This document shows positions 1-8,852 of a stretch of DNA of 64,000 nt, one piece after another (the stretch's first letter is position 1; every line of letters starts with the position of its first letter). Origin of the DNA: JAJXWB01 sp037044955 (GTDB lineage: Bacteria > Pseudomonadota > Alphaproteobacteria > Rhizobiales > Beijerinckiaceae). Made by a program: the position numbers and the translations under genes. Location: NCBI GenBank assembly GCA_037044955.1, contig JBAOHX010000004.1, positions 124,001 through 188,000 of the forward strand, given 5' to 3'. The notes under the pieces were generated by a model that was given only the letters and a program-made list of their open reading frames with translations, was not told the origin of the DNA and did not search any database.

Positions 1-33
1 GCTCACGCGCGCGCGGCGGGTCGTCTGATCGAT

Positions 34-957
34 TCAGCGCTGCTGCGAGAACGTGTTGCAGGCGTCGACCTGCCCGCTCTGCATCCCGCGCTGCAGCCAC
101 TGAACGCGCTGCGCCGACGAGCCGTGCGTGAAGCTGTCCGGCACGACGCGCCCTTGCGAGGCCTTCTGCAGACGGTCGTCGCCGATCGCCTGCGCGGTCG
201 TCACCGCCTTCTGGATGTCCTCGGGATCGATGTTGCGCCATTTGGCGTTGGCGTTGGCGGCCCACACGCCGGCGAGGCAATCGGCCATCAGCTCGACGCG
301 CACGGAAAGGCCATTGGCCTCGGCGCGGCTGTCGGCCTGCTGCTGCGCGCGCTGCACCTTCGGCAGAATGCCGAGCAGGTTTTCGATGTGATGGCCCATC
401 TCGTGCGAGATCACGTAGGCGTAGGCGAAGTCGCCGCCGCCGCCGAAGCGCCGCTGCATGTCCTGGAAGAAGGACGTGTCGAGATAGATCTTCTTGTCGA
501 GCGGGCAGTAGAACGGCCCCATCGCCGATTCGGCCGAGCCGCAGGCCGACCGCGTCGCTCCGTTGAACATGACGAGCGAGGCCGGCGTGAACTTGATGTT
601 CTTCTGCTTCGGCAGGACATCCGACCACACGTCCTCGTTCATGCCGACGATGGCGGCGACGAACTGGCCGATCTGGTCGGACGGCGCTCCCGTCTGGCGG
701 GTGGTCTGCTCGCGCGGGGCCTGCTGCTCGGTCGTCTGGCCGCCGCCGCGCACGTTATTGAGCATCTCCGCGCCGCCGATCAGGATGCGCGGATCGATGC
801 CGAGGGCGTAGGCGATCACGCCGAGGATGACCATCGTGCCGAGGCCGAGATGGCCGGCGCCGCCCATCATCGGGCCGCCGCCGCCGCCCGCGTCGGCGTA
901 ATCCTCGCCGCGACGGTCTTCGATATTGTCGGATCGACGAGCGTCTTCCCAGCGCAT
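34..957 (-). CDS. ypfJ: Neutral zinc metallopeptidase, YpfJ/KPN_02809 family
   Basis: The 307-residue protein has a glycine-rich, charged N-terminus, one hydrophobic segment at about residues 37-58, and then a soluble domain carrying the zinc-protease motif HEMGH at residues 185-189. A downstream VELMADC segment (E222) fits the third zinc ligand. This layout is that of the putative neutral zinc metallopeptidase family, probably anchored in the inner membrane with the catalytic domain outside the cytoplasm. Family members are poorly characterised and the substrate is unknown. The ATG start has a good ribosome-binding site, GGGAGG, a few bases upstream. The gene stands alone, 98 bp from the next gene. 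Family assignment is firm; function is inferred. Confidence 0.93.
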   Translation of the reverse strand: MRWEDARRSDNIEDRRGEDYADAGGGGGPMMGGAGHLGLGTMVILGVIAYALGIDPRILIGGAEMLNNVRGGGQTTEQQAPREQTTRQTGAPSDQIGQFVAAIVGMNEDVWSDVLPKQKNIKFTPASLVMFNGATRSACGSAESAMGPFYCPLDKKIYLDTSFFQDMQRRFGGGGDFAYAYVISHEMGHHIENLLGILPKVQRAQQQADSRAEANGLSVRVELMADCLAGVWAANANAKWRNIDPEDIQKAVTTAQAIGDDRLQKASQGRVVPDSFTHGSSAQRVQWLQRGMQSGQVDACNTFSQQR

Positions 958-1055
958 GGCGGGCCTCCCTCAGGGCCGCATCGGCGGCCGAACCTCGGCT
1001 TCGATGCCAGTTCTTCAGCTATGTTTCAAGAAGCCTTGCTTCAAGCAGGCAGGCC

Positions 1056-2045
1056 TCAATTGGAATTATCGAAATCGGGGGCTTCGCCGTCCAGCGCGCG
1101 GCGCAACGCGCGCAGATCCCGCCAGGCGAGCCGCTTCTGCAGGGGCTGGCGCAGCAGATAGGCCGGATGCAGCATGGCCATGGCCGGCACGCGGCGCTCG
1201 CCGGCGCCATAGGCCATCCAGCGCCCGCGCGTCTTCAATATGCCGTCCTTGATCTCCAGCAGCGCCTGCATCGAGGGCGCGCCGAGGCAGATGACGAAAT
1301 CCGCGCCGACGAGTTCGATCTGGCGGCGCGTGAACGGCAGGCAGGCCGCGACCTCCAGCGGCGTCGGCGTGCGGTTGCCGGGCGGACGCCACGGCACGAC
1401 GTTGGAAATGTAGACTCGGGTCCGGTCGAGGCCGATGGAGGCCAGCATCTTGTCGAGCAATTGCCCGGCCCGCCCGACGAAGGGCCGGCCCTCGCGATCC
1501 TCGTCCGCGCCCGGCGCCTCGCCGACGAAATGCACGCGCGCATTGCGGGCGCCGTCCTCGAACACGAGCTGCGTGGCGGTGGTCTTCAGCGCGCAGCCCT
1601 CGAACGCCTCGAGCGCCGCGCGCAAATCGTCGAGGTTTCGCGCCGCGGCCGCGTTTTGGGATGCGGACGCGGCGACTGCCGCGGAATCCGCGGCCAGCGC
1701 CGGGTTCAGCGGCCGCGAGGCCTCCGGCAGCGGCGGCGGGGCGGGGCGGGGGCGCGACTGCCCGTCGCCCGCGAATGAACGCGGCGCTTCCCGCGCCTGC
1801 GCGGGCGCCGGCCGCGTGCGCTCGCCTGCGGCGGACGGGTCGCCGCGCAACGGCGGCGCCTCGGAACGTCGCGTGGCCGAAACCTGCTGCGCCGCCTGCG
1901 ATTCCGCAAAGAAGTCGCGCGGCGTCTCGCCGACCGCGATGTCGACGCCGACATGCCGGTAGAAATCGAGGGCGGCGGCAAGGGCGCCGCGCAATTGGGC
2001 GTCGCGCAATTGGGCGTCGCTGGAAGGAGCGTCCGGGGCGGGCAT
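1056..2045 (-). CDS. Uracil-DNA glycosylase, family 4 (UdgA type)
   Basis: The enzyme should remove uracil from DNA to start base-excision repair. The catalytic half (about residues 135-329) shows GEAPG, the EDREGRPFVGRAGQLLDKML block, and the late MLHPAYLL segment typical of the thermostable family-4 enzymes. The first roughly 125 residues form an Ala/Pro/Arg-rich low-complexity extension, commonly seen in alphaproteobacterial members. The cluster-binding region reads GCALK, so the expected second cysteine of a CxxC pair is a lysine. Near the start codon a 15-bp unit is tandemly repeated (about 1990-2019), giving DAQLR twice. It is a single gene with no obvious operon partner. Confidence 0.9.
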   Translation of the reverse strand: MPAPDAPSSDAQLRDAQLRGALAAALDFYRHVGVDIAVGETPRDFFAESQAAQQVSATRRSEAPPLRGDPSAAGERTRPAPAQAREAPRSFAGDGQSRPRPAPPPLPEASRPLNPALAADSAAVAASASQNAAAARNLDDLRAALEAFEGCALKTTATQLVFEDGARNARVHFVGEAPGADEDREGRPFVGRAGQLLDKMLASIGLDRTRVYISNVVPWRPPGNRTPTPLEVAACLPFTRRQIELVGADFVICLGAPSMQALLEIKDGILKTRGRWMAYGAGERRVPAMAMLHPAYLLRQPLQKRLAWRDLRALRRALDGEAPDFDNSN

Positions 2046-2157
2046 GGGGGGAGATTACCGTCGCTTGCCCACGATTGCGAGCGCAAGGCCGGCAGTCGCT
2101 TTCACGTCCTGCCGGACCCATTCATAATCCCGGGTCATTGCCCACAGCCGATTTCCC

Positions 2158-3459
2158 ATGACCGACACCACAGTCCAATCCAACTGGCTCGCCCACCTCA
2201 TGTCCGACCGCCGCTACGCCGCCATGACGGCGCTCGGCTTCTCCATGGGCATTCCCTATCTGCTCGTCTATTCCACGCAATCGGCCTGGCTGACGGAGGC
2301 TGGCGTTCCGCTGCACACCATCGGCCTGCTCGCCGAACTCACCATCGCCTACAAGTTCAAGTTCATCTGGGCGCCTTTCCTCGACAAGTACGACCCGCCG
2401 CTTCTGGCCGCGCTGCTCGGGCGCCGGCGCGGCTGGATCGTGCTGTCGCAAATCGCCATCATCGCGTCGCTGATCGGCGTCGCCTTTGGCGATCCCGCGC
2501 ATTTCATCTGGTGGACGATCTGCTTCTCGCTCGCGCTCGGCTTCGCCGGCGCCACGCAGGACGTCACCATCGACGGCTGGCGCATCGTCGCCGCGCCCGC
2601 GCACAAGCAATCCATGATGACCGCCTTCATGGAGGCGGGCTATCGCGTCGGCACGCTGGCCGCCGGCGCCGCCGCGCTCATCATCGCGGACAAATACGGC
2701 TGGCGCGTCGCGTATCTGTGCATGGCCGCGCTCATTTCCATCGGCGCCGTCGCCGCCTTCCTCGCGCCCGAACCGGAATCGGACCTGCACGTTACGCACG
2801 AGCATCCGGGCTTCGTCGCCACCGTCATCGCGCCGATCAAGGAACTGGTCACGCGCCTCGGGCCGTGGGCCGTGCCGGTGCTGCTGCTGATCGCCGGCTT
2901 CCGCATGCCGGGATATCTGACCAGCGCCATGGCCATGCCGCTGTTCAAGCACCTGAATATTTCGGGCGTGGACATTGCGACGGTGACGAAACTCTTCGGC
3001 TTCTGGATCGCGATCGCCGGCACGTTCTTCGCGACTTATGTCGTGCGCAGGCTCGGCCTCATGACCACGCTGCTCGTCGGCACGATCGCGGGCTCGGCCT
3101 CGCATCTGTCGCTCGCCTGGCTCGCGGCGGAAGGGCGCGGCGACTACATCGCCTTCGCGACGGCGGTGAGCGTCGAAGGCTTCGCCTACGCCTTCGCGCA
3201 GGTCGTGCTCATCACCTACATGTCGGAACTGGCCTCGACCGAACTCGCGGCCAGCCAATATGCGCTGCTGACGTCGCTCTGCGCGCTGCCGGGCAGCTTC
3301 CTCGCAGGCGCCTCGGGCTTCATCGTCGAGCGCGTCGGCTTCGAGCATTTCTTCATCGGCACGTCGCTGATCGGCATTCCCGTCGCGCTGCTCGCCTGGT
3401 TCGTCTGGCGCAACCATCCGCCGGCGGCGACGGCGGCGGAGCCGGCGACGACCGAGTGA
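2158..3459 (+). CDS. MFS permease, AmpG-like (muropeptide transporter family)
   Basis: This 433-residue protein is hydrophobic throughout, with about 12 predicted membrane segments. The N-terminus has the AmpG-like pattern of a short cytosolic tail, GFSMGIPYLLVYST, and FKFIWAPFLDKYD after the second helix. The middle has GATQDVTIDGWR, matching the AmpG/acetyl-CoA transporter group. AmpG carries anhydromuropeptides released from the cell wall into the cytoplasm for recycling. The specific substrate here is inferred from family only, because no other recycling gene is adjacent. The ATG at 2158 is the first in-frame start before the conserved region. A hairpin just after the stop may insulate it from the opposing meaB unit. 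Confidence 0.85.
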   Translation: MTDTTVQSNWLAHLMSDRRYAAMTALGFSMGIPYLLVYSTQSAWLTEAGVPLHTIGLLAELTIAYKFKFIWAPFLDKYDPPLLAALLGRRRGWIVLSQIAIIASLIGVAFGDPAHFIWWTICFSLALGFAGATQDVTIDGWRIVAAPAHKQSMMTAFMEAGYRVGTLAAGAAALIIADKYGWRVAYLCMAALISIGAVAAFLAPEPESDLHVTHEHPGFVATVIAPIKELVTRLGPWAVPVLLLIAGFRMPGYLTSAMAMPLFKHLNISGVDIATVTKLFGFWIAIAGTFFATYVVRRLGLMTTLLVGTIAGSASHLSLAWLAAEGRGDYIAFATAVSVEGFAYAFAQVVLITYMSELASTELAASQYALLTSLCALPGSFLAGASGFIVERVGFEHFFIGTSLIGIPVALLAWFVWRNHPPAATAAEPATTE

Positions 3460-3486
3460 AAAAGAAAGGCCGCCCGGAGGCGGCCT
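3460..3486 (-). terminator. Rho-independent terminator for the minus-strand meaB unit
   Basis: The arms AGGCCGCC (3467-3474) and GGCGGCCT (3479-3486) pair perfectly around CGGA. Read on the minus strand the stem is followed by TTTCTTTTT, the classical intrinsic-terminator tail. It lies about 100 bp past the meaB stop codon. On the plus strand it has no U tract, so any effect on the permease transcript would be weak. Confidence 0.7.
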
Positions 3487-3586
3487 GAAGTCGAGGGAGG
3501 AAACGCCCGAAGGCGATACGACCGAAGTCGCCGATGCAATGTAGGCAGTCGGCGCAAGACACGGCTTGATTTGCATCAAGAGATGA

Positions 3587-4537
3587 TTACGGCTCGCTCG
3601 CCCCGCGCAACGCGGCGAGCAGGCGCCGCGCAATCTCGCGCTCGCGGCCGAAAGGCCCGCCGGAAACCTCGAATGTCCGGGCCGCTTTCAGGCCCTCCGT
3701 TCCGAAGCGCGCGCGAATGCTTTCCGCCACCCATGTCTTTTCCTGCGCGCGGCGGCGCGCGGCGAGGCGCGTCGCGCCCAGGTGTCGGCGATGCGCGGCG
3801 AGCGCCTTGTGCAGGTCGTCGAGCCCCACGCCCGTCGGCGCGGCGACCAGCACCACCGGCACGTTCCACGCGTCCTCGCGGTTGAACAGGGTGAGCGCGC
3901 CCTCGACTTCCGAGCGCGCGCGTTTCGCGGCGTCGCCCATGTCGGCCTTGGTGACGACGACGATGTCGGGCAATTCCATCACGCCCGCCTTCATGAACTG
4001 CAGCGAGTCGCCGGAGCCCGGTTGCACGCACAGGATCACCGTGTCGGCCGCGAACGAAATGTCGGCTTCCGATTGCCCGATGCCGACGCTCTCGACCAGC
4101 ACGCGGTCGAAGATCGCGCGCATCAGCGCGACGGCGGCCACCGTATCGTCGGAAAGGCCGCCGAGCCGGTCGCGCGCCGCCATGGAGCGCACGTAGACGC
4201 CCTTGTCGTCGGGGTCGGTCTGCATGCGCGCGCGATCGCCGAGCAGGGCGCCGCCGGTCGCGCGCGACGACGGGTCGACGGCGACGACGCCGACGGTTTC
4301 GCTTTTTGAGCGCCAGTCGCGGATAAGGGCGTTGGTCAGCGTCGACTTGCCGACGCCGGGCGGCCCGGTCAGGCCCGCGACATGCGCCCTCGCGTCGGCG
4401 GCGGCCGTGTCGAGCAAGGCCGCCAGTTCTTCAGTGCCGCGCGCGGTCTCGACCAGCGCCAGCGCATGCGCCAGCGCGCGCTTGCCGCCTGCGCGGAGCG
4501 TCGCGAGCGTAGGGAAAGATGCCGGGCGGTTGCTCAT
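3587..4537 (-). CDS. meaB: Methylmalonyl-CoA mutase-associated GTPase MeaB (ArgK family)
   Basis: MeaB is a G3E-family GTPase that loads and protects the B12 cofactor of methylmalonyl-CoA mutase or related acyl-CoA mutases. The P-loop GPPGVGKST is at residues 58-66, followed by VAVDPSS and the conserved VESVGIGQSE segment. At 316 residues its length is typical. No mutase gene lies in the window, so the client enzyme must be elsewhere. It is the last gene of a compact minus-strand series that starts with ppdK; only 9 bp separate it from the preceding membrane protein. A terminator-like hairpin follows about 100 bp downstream. Pyruvate phosphate dikinase and MeaB both touch C3 metabolism, but a functional link is inference. 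Confidence 0.93.
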   Translation of the reverse strand: MSNRPASFPTLATLRAGGKRALAHALALVETARGTEELAALLDTAAADARAHVAGLTGPPGVGKSTLTNALIRDWRSKSETVGVVAVDPSSRATGGALLGDRARMQTDPDDKGVYVRSMAARDRLGGLSDDTVAAVALMRAIFDRVLVESVGIGQSEADISFAADTVILCVQPGSGDSLQFMKAGVMELPDIVVVTKADMGDAAKRARSEVEGALTLFNREDAWNVPVVLVAAPTGVGLDDLHKALAAHRRHLGATRLAARRRAQEKTWVAESIRARFGTEGLKAARTFEVSGGPFGREREIARRLLAALRGASEP

Positions 4538-4546
4538 GCGGCAGGT

Positions 4547-4993
4547 CTACCAAGCATGAATGCGCGACGCCAGAACGTGCGTCAGCGCGTCGGGATCGTC
4601 CGTCCCGAGCCTCACCCGTCGCCCGTCGACGAGAACGATCTGCACGGCGTCGAGCCCGCCAACATTGTAGAGCCAGCCATAGGGCGTCAGATGGATTCCG
4701 AAGCCGTACCACCAGGGATTGCGCACGCGCGACGCGACAGCAATGTCCACGAGTCGAATGCTCTTGCGCCAGATGCCGAGACCGAAGCGCCAGCTCAGAT
4801 CCGTGTCGTCGATTTCGATTGTCAGCGATGAAAATAGAAACCCGAGGATGGCCAGGAACGCGACGAGCGGCAGCAGGACGTACATTGCGCGATGGTCGCG
4901 CGCGGCGGGCCCGATGAGCAGCAGGACGAGCGCCGGCGCGATCACGAAGACGCGCAAGAGCCAGCCCGTCTGCGTATGCCGGTAGCGCGTCAC
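4547..4993 (-). CDS. Small membrane protein with C-terminal PH-like beta-rich domain (hypothetical)
   Basis: This 148-residue protein starts with GTG at 4993. That codon overlaps the stop of the upstream gene in a GTGA arrangement, which argues for translational coupling and for this start. Two hydrophobic helices lie at about residues 12-30 and 38-56. They are followed by a beta-rich stretch (SLTIEIDDTDLSWRFGLGIW and later YNVGGLDAVQIVLVDGRRV) that resembles small bacterial PH-like membrane proteins. I do not recognise a specific family. It sits between a 92-residue membrane protein and meaB, with a 9-bp gap to meaB, so co-transcription is likely. Its role is unknown. Confidence 0.75.
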   Translation of the reverse strand: MTRYRHTQTGWLLRVFVIAPALVLLLIGPAARDHRAMYVLLPLVAFLAILGFLFSSLTIEIDDTDLSWRFGLGIWRKSIRLVDIAVASRVRNPWWYGFGIHLTPYGWLYNVGGLDAVQIVLVDGRRVRLGTDDPDALTHVLASRIHAW

Positions 4994-5268
4994 GTCGTCG
5001 CCGCGCCGCCGCCGAAGCCGTGCAGGATGAGCATGTAGAGCACGACGCCGGAGATGAAGCCGAACACGCGCGAATTCATCGACAGCGGCACGATGGCGAT
5101 GCGCGAGGCGAGCGCCATCGTCACGAGATCGAAGACGAGCGACACGCCGAGCAGCCAGACGTAGGGCGGGATCGCGCCTTGCGCGAAAGCCGGATTGGCG
5201 CGCGCATAACCGCCGACCACCACGCCGGCGAAGCACATGATCGGAACGTAGAAATTGCGCGCGATCAT
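4990..5268 (-). CDS. Small three-helix membrane protein (hypothetical)
   Basis: A 92-residue hydrophobic protein with about three predicted membrane helices (residues 8-24, 36-56 and 68-84) and a glycine/alanine-rich tail. Its ATG lies only 3 bp after the ppdK stop codon, and its stop overlaps the next gene's GTG start, so it is embedded in the ppdK-to-meaB series. No catalytic motif is visible and I do not recognise a family. Context suggests a small inner-membrane protein expressed with pyruvate phosphate dikinase; the function is unknown. Confidence 0.75.
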   Translation of the reverse strand: MIARNFYVPIMCFAGVVVGGYARANPAFAQGAIPPYVWLLGVSLVFDLVTMALASRIAIVPLSMNSRVFGFISGVVLYMLILHGFGGGAATT

Positions 5269-5271
5269 CGG

Positions 5272-7950
5272 TTACGCCTGGCTGGCGGCCTGCTGGCCGA
5301 GCGCCGCCTGCGCCGCCGCGAGGCGCGCGATCGGCACGCGATAGGGCGAGCACGAGACATAGTCGAGGCCCGCCTTCTCGCAGAAGGCGATGGACGCCGG
5401 GTCGCCGCCGTGCTCGCCGCAGATGCCGAGCTTCATGCCCGGCCGCGTCTTGCGGCCGCGCTCGGCGGCGATCTTCACGAGTTCGCCGACGCCTTCCTGG
5501 TCGATGGTGACGAAAGGATCGGTCGGCAGAATGCCCTTGGCCGTGTACGGCCCGAGGAACGAGGCCGCGTCGTCGCGCGAAATGCCGAGCGTCGTCTGCG
5601 TCAGGTCGTTGGTGCCGAAGGAGAAGAATTCCGCCGCTTCCGCGATCTCGCCGGCACGCAACGCAGCGCGCGGCAGTTCGATCATCGTGCCGACCGTGTA
5701 GGGGATCGTCACGCCGGTTTCCTTGGCGACGGCTTCCGCCATGGCGACGATGCGGCCCTTGATGAGATCGAGCTCGGGCTTGGTCATGACGAGCGGCACC
5801 ATCACTTCGGCATGGACGGTCGTGCCCGTCTGCTTCGACGCCTCCACCGCGCCCTCGAAGATCGCGCGCGCCTGCATCTCGGCGATTTCGGGATAGGCGA
5901 TGGCGATGCGCACGCCGCGGAAGCCGAGCATCGGATTGAACTCGTGCAATTCCTGCGCGCGCGCTTTCAGCTTGGCCGCGTCCGCGCCCATGCTCCGCGC
6001 CACTTCCGCGATCTCCTCGTCGGTGTGCGGCAGGAATTCGTGCAGCGGCGGATCGAGCAGGCGGATGGTCACGGGCAGGCCGTGCATGATCTCGAACAGG
6101 GCGGCGAAATCGCCGCGCTGCATCGGCAGCAGCTTGTCGAGCGCCGCGCGCCGGCCCTTCTCGTCGTCGGCGAGGATCATCTCGCGCACCGCGATGATGC
6201 GGTCGCCTTCGAAGAACATGTGCTCGGTGCGGCAAAGCCCGATGCCTTCGGCGCCGAACTGCCGCGCCGTGCGCGCGTCGGCCGGCGTGTCGGCGTTGGT
6301 GCGCACATTCATGCGGCGCGCCTCGTCCGCCCATTGCATCAGCGTGCCGAAATCGCCGGACAGTTCCGGCTCCAGCATCTTCACCGCGCCTTCGATCACC
6401 TGGCCGGCCGAGCCGTCGATGGTGATGATGTCGCCTTTCTTGAACACCTTCGGCCCGGCCTTCATCGAGCCCGCCGCATAGTCGACGCGGATCGTGCCGG
6501 CGCCCGACACGCAGGGCTTGCCCATGCCGCGCGCCACGACGGCGGCGTGCGACGTCATGCCGCCGCGCGTCGTCAGAATGCCTTCGGCGGCGTGCATGCC
6601 GTGAATGTCTTCCGGGCTCGTCTCGACGCGCACCAGAATGACCTTGCGGCCGGCGCTCTTGAGCTGTTCGGCCTCGTCGGAATTGAACACGATCTCGCCT
6701 GACGCTGCGCCCGGCGAGGCCGGCAGGCCGGTCGCCACGATCTTGCGCTCGGCATTGGGATCGATGGTGGGATGCAGCAACTGGTCGAGCGAGGCGGGCT
6801 CGACGCGCAACACGGCTTCCGGCCGCGTGATGAGGCCTTCGTTGGCCATGTCGATGGCGATCTTCAGCGCCGCCTTGGTGGTGCGCTTGCCGTTGCGCGT
6901 CTGCAGCATCCACAGCTTGCCGCGCTCGACCGTGAATTCGAGGTCCTGCATGTCGCGGTAGTGCGTCTCGAGCAGTTTCGTGATGCGCGCGAACTCCTGG
7001 AACACCTCGGGCAGCGCCTTTTCCATCGACGGCTTGTCGGACTTGGCGGCGATGCGCGCGGCTTCGGTGATGTTCTGCGGCGTGCGGATGCCCGCCACGA
7101 CGTCCTCGCCCTGCGCGTTGATGAGAAACTCGCCGTAGAGCTCGTTCGCGCCGGTCGAGGGATTGCGCGTGAAGGCGACGCCGGTGGCGGAACTGTCGCC
7201 CATATTGCCGAACACCATCGCCTGCACGTTGACGGCCGTGCCCCAGCTCGCGGGAATGTCGTGCAGGCGGCGATAGGTGATCGCGCGCTGGTTCATCCAG
7301 GAGGAGAACACCGCGCCGATCGCGCCCCACAACTGCTCGCGCGCGTCCTGCGGGAACGGCTTGCCGGTCTCGCGCTCGACGATCTTCTTGTATTCGCCGA
7401 TCACGTGGCGCCAGTCGGCGGCGGACAGATCCGTGTCGAGCTTCAGCCCCTTGGTTTCCTTGTAGAACTCGAGAGCGTCCTCGAACTTGTGGTGGTCGAG
7501 GTCGAGCACCACGTTCGAATACATCTGGATGAAGCGCCGGTAGGAATCGAAGGCGAAGCGCTCGTCGCCGGCGCCCTCGGCCAGCGCGCCGACCGTGGCG
7601 TCGTTGAGGCCGAGGTTGAGGACCGTGTCCATCATGCCGGGCATCGACGCGCGGGCGCCGGAACGCACGGAAACGAGCAGCGGGTTGCCCTGGCTGCCGA
7701 ATTCGCGGCCGGTCAGCTTGCCGATATGCGCGAGCGCGGCGTCCACCTGCGCGGTCAGTTCCGCCGGGTAGGAATGCGCATGCGCGTAGAAATAGGTGCA
7801 GACTTCGGTGGTGATGGTGAAGCCGGGGGGAACGGGCAGGCCGAGATTGGCCATTTCGGCGAGGTTGGCGCCCTTGCCGCCGAGCAGGTTCTTCATGCCG
7901 CTTTCGCCCTCGGCCGTGCCGTCGCCGAAGGTGTAGACCCATTTCGCCAT
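5272..7950 (-). CDS. ppdK: Pyruvate, phosphate dikinase
   Basis: PPDK interconverts pyruvate, ATP and phosphate with phosphoenolpyruvate, AMP and diphosphate, and feeds gluconeogenesis or replaces pyruvate kinase. The 892-residue length matches bacterial PPDKs. The N-terminal nucleotide-binding domain begins with WVYTFGDG and GGKGANLAEM. The phosphohistidine domain has GGMTSHAAVVARG near the middle. The C-terminal PEP/pyruvate barrel has GTNDLTQTTLG and the catalytic-cysteine segment CGEHGGDP. The start is an ATG. A pair of overlapping, mutually exclusive hairpins lies in the leader (7989-8024). Two small membrane-protein genes and meaB follow within a few bases, suggesting one transcript. 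Confidence 0.97.
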   Translation of the reverse strand: MAKWVYTFGDGTAEGESGMKNLLGGKGANLAEMANLGLPVPPGFTITTEVCTYFYAHAHSYPAELTAQVDAALAHIGKLTGREFGSQGNPLLVSVRSGARASMPGMMDTVLNLGLNDATVGALAEGAGDERFAFDSYRRFIQMYSNVVLDLDHHKFEDALEFYKETKGLKLDTDLSAADWRHVIGEYKKIVERETGKPFPQDAREQLWGAIGAVFSSWMNQRAITYRRLHDIPASWGTAVNVQAMVFGNMGDSSATGVAFTRNPSTGANELYGEFLINAQGEDVVAGIRTPQNITEAARIAAKSDKPSMEKALPEVFQEFARITKLLETHYRDMQDLEFTVERGKLWMLQTRNGKRTTKAALKIAIDMANEGLITRPEAVLRVEPASLDQLLHPTIDPNAERKIVATGLPASPGAASGEIVFNSDEAEQLKSAGRKVILVRVETSPEDIHGMHAAEGILTTRGGMTSHAAVVARGMGKPCVSGAGTIRVDYAAGSMKAGPKVFKKGDIITIDGSAGQVIEGAVKMLEPELSGDFGTLMQWADEARRMNVRTNADTPADARTARQFGAEGIGLCRTEHMFFEGDRIIAVREMILADDEKGRRAALDKLLPMQRGDFAALFEIMHGLPVTIRLLDPPLHEFLPHTDEEIAEVARSMGADAAKLKARAQELHEFNPMLGFRGVRIAIAYPEIAEMQARAIFEGAVEASKQTGTTVHAEVMVPLVMTKPELDLIKGRIVAMAEAVAKETGVTIPYTVGTMIELPRAALRAGEIAEAAEFFSFGTNDLTQTTLGISRDDAASFLGPYTAKGILPTDPFVTIDQEGVGELVKIAAERGRKTRPGMKLGICGEHGGDPASIAFCEKAGLDYVSCSPYRVPIARLAAAQAALGQQAASQA

Positions 7951-7988
7951 TTGAGATCGCCTTCAGATACGAGGGGCGTCCGAAACAG

Positions 7989-8024
7989 GAGCAGCGCCGG
8001 AATCGGCGCTGAAACCCGCTGCTC
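7989..8024 (-). promoter_or_regulatory. Overlapping alternative hairpins in the ppdK leader (possible attenuator)
   Basis: GAGCAGCG (7989-7996) can pair with CGCTGCTC (8017-8024), while AGCGCC (7993-7998) can pair instead with GGCGCT (8005-8010). The two stems share bases and cannot form together. They lie 39 bp or more upstream of the ppdK start. No U tract follows either stem, so this is a weak structural suggestion rather than a demonstrated attenuator. Confidence 0.3.
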
Positions 8025-8072
8025 TATTGGAGCAAAGCGCGCCTGCGATCAATCGCGGGCGCGCAAGGCCGT

Positions 8073-8651
8073 TTACAGGCTCTTGAGGCGCATGCCGAAC
8101 GCAATCCAGCTCAGACCGTAAAAAAGCAGGTCAATTCCGAGGAACGTGCCGAGGACGAAGAGGCCCGACGCCGGCCATGCCGCCAGAATCATGACGCCCA
8201 GCGCCACCGTCACCGCCCCGGCGAGCCCGACCAGGGCCTTGTTGCCGGAAGGCAGGCGGAAGGCCGCGACAATTCGCGCAATGCCGGTCACCACCAGCGC
8301 CGCGCCGATCATCAGCGTATAGGCCGCCGCCGCGACCAGCGGCTGGGCGAGCGCGAAGGCGCCGGCCACGACGTAGAGCAGGCCGACCAGCGTCCAGATC
8401 GCCAGCCATCCCCAGGTCTTGGCCTTCAGTCCGATGCCGATCTCCGCCCCGCCGGCCAGGATCATGGCGAAGCCGATCATGTAGACCGAGGCGACCGTGC
8501 CGATGACCACGAGATAGAGCAGCGTCGCCACGCCCATGGCCGTCGTCAGCGCGCCGAAGCCGACGAACCAGCCCCATTTTGGCTTGAGCCTGGCTATTGC
8601 CTCTCCCAGACTGTGCGGACGAACACCGGTCGGGCTGGCAGGGTCTGTCAT
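8073..8651 (-). CDS. HdeD family membrane protein
   Basis: A 192-residue integral membrane protein with about six evenly spaced hydrophobic helices, arranged as three helix pairs containing glycine-rich repeats. These include WFVGFGALTTAMGVATLLYL, then AVTVALGVMILAAWPASGLF and FLGIDLLFYGLSWIAFG near the C-terminus. This is the HdeD layout, a family named for an E. coli acid-resistance membrane protein and widespread in alphaproteobacteria with unknown mechanism. The ATG at 8651 has a GGAGG-like site upstream. It is transcribed away from dxs across a 200-bp shared upstream region. Acid resistance should not be assumed from the family name alone. Confidence 0.85.
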   Translation of the reverse strand: MTDPASPTGVRPHSLGEAIARLKPKWGWFVGFGALTTAMGVATLLYLVVIGTVASVYMIGFAMILAGGAEIGIGLKAKTWGWLAIWTLVGLLYVVAGAFALAQPLVAAAAYTLMIGAALVVTGIARIVAAFRLPSGNKALVGLAGAVTVALGVMILAAWPASGLFVLGTFLGIDLLFYGLSWIAFGMRLKSL

Positions 8652-8852
8652 GATCGCCTCCTGAATTTAGCGCCGCATTGAAACACTGGCTGACTTGGAA
8701 ATGTACCGATTTCGGCCCGGGACTTGCAGCCGGGACCGGCGGCGGACCTTTCCGCAGCGCATTGCGGCGCCATATTGATCTGGTGTAGACGGAAAATTCT
8801 GCCATTTCCGGCTTGGCGACCATAACGGAAATCGTGAAGGCAAGGGACGCTA

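Noticed and set aside
5020..6702. Long plus-strand frame opposite ppdK
   Set aside because: It is the antisense shadow of a very GC-rich, strongly conserved gene; its translation is low-complexity Arg/Ala/His with no family pattern.
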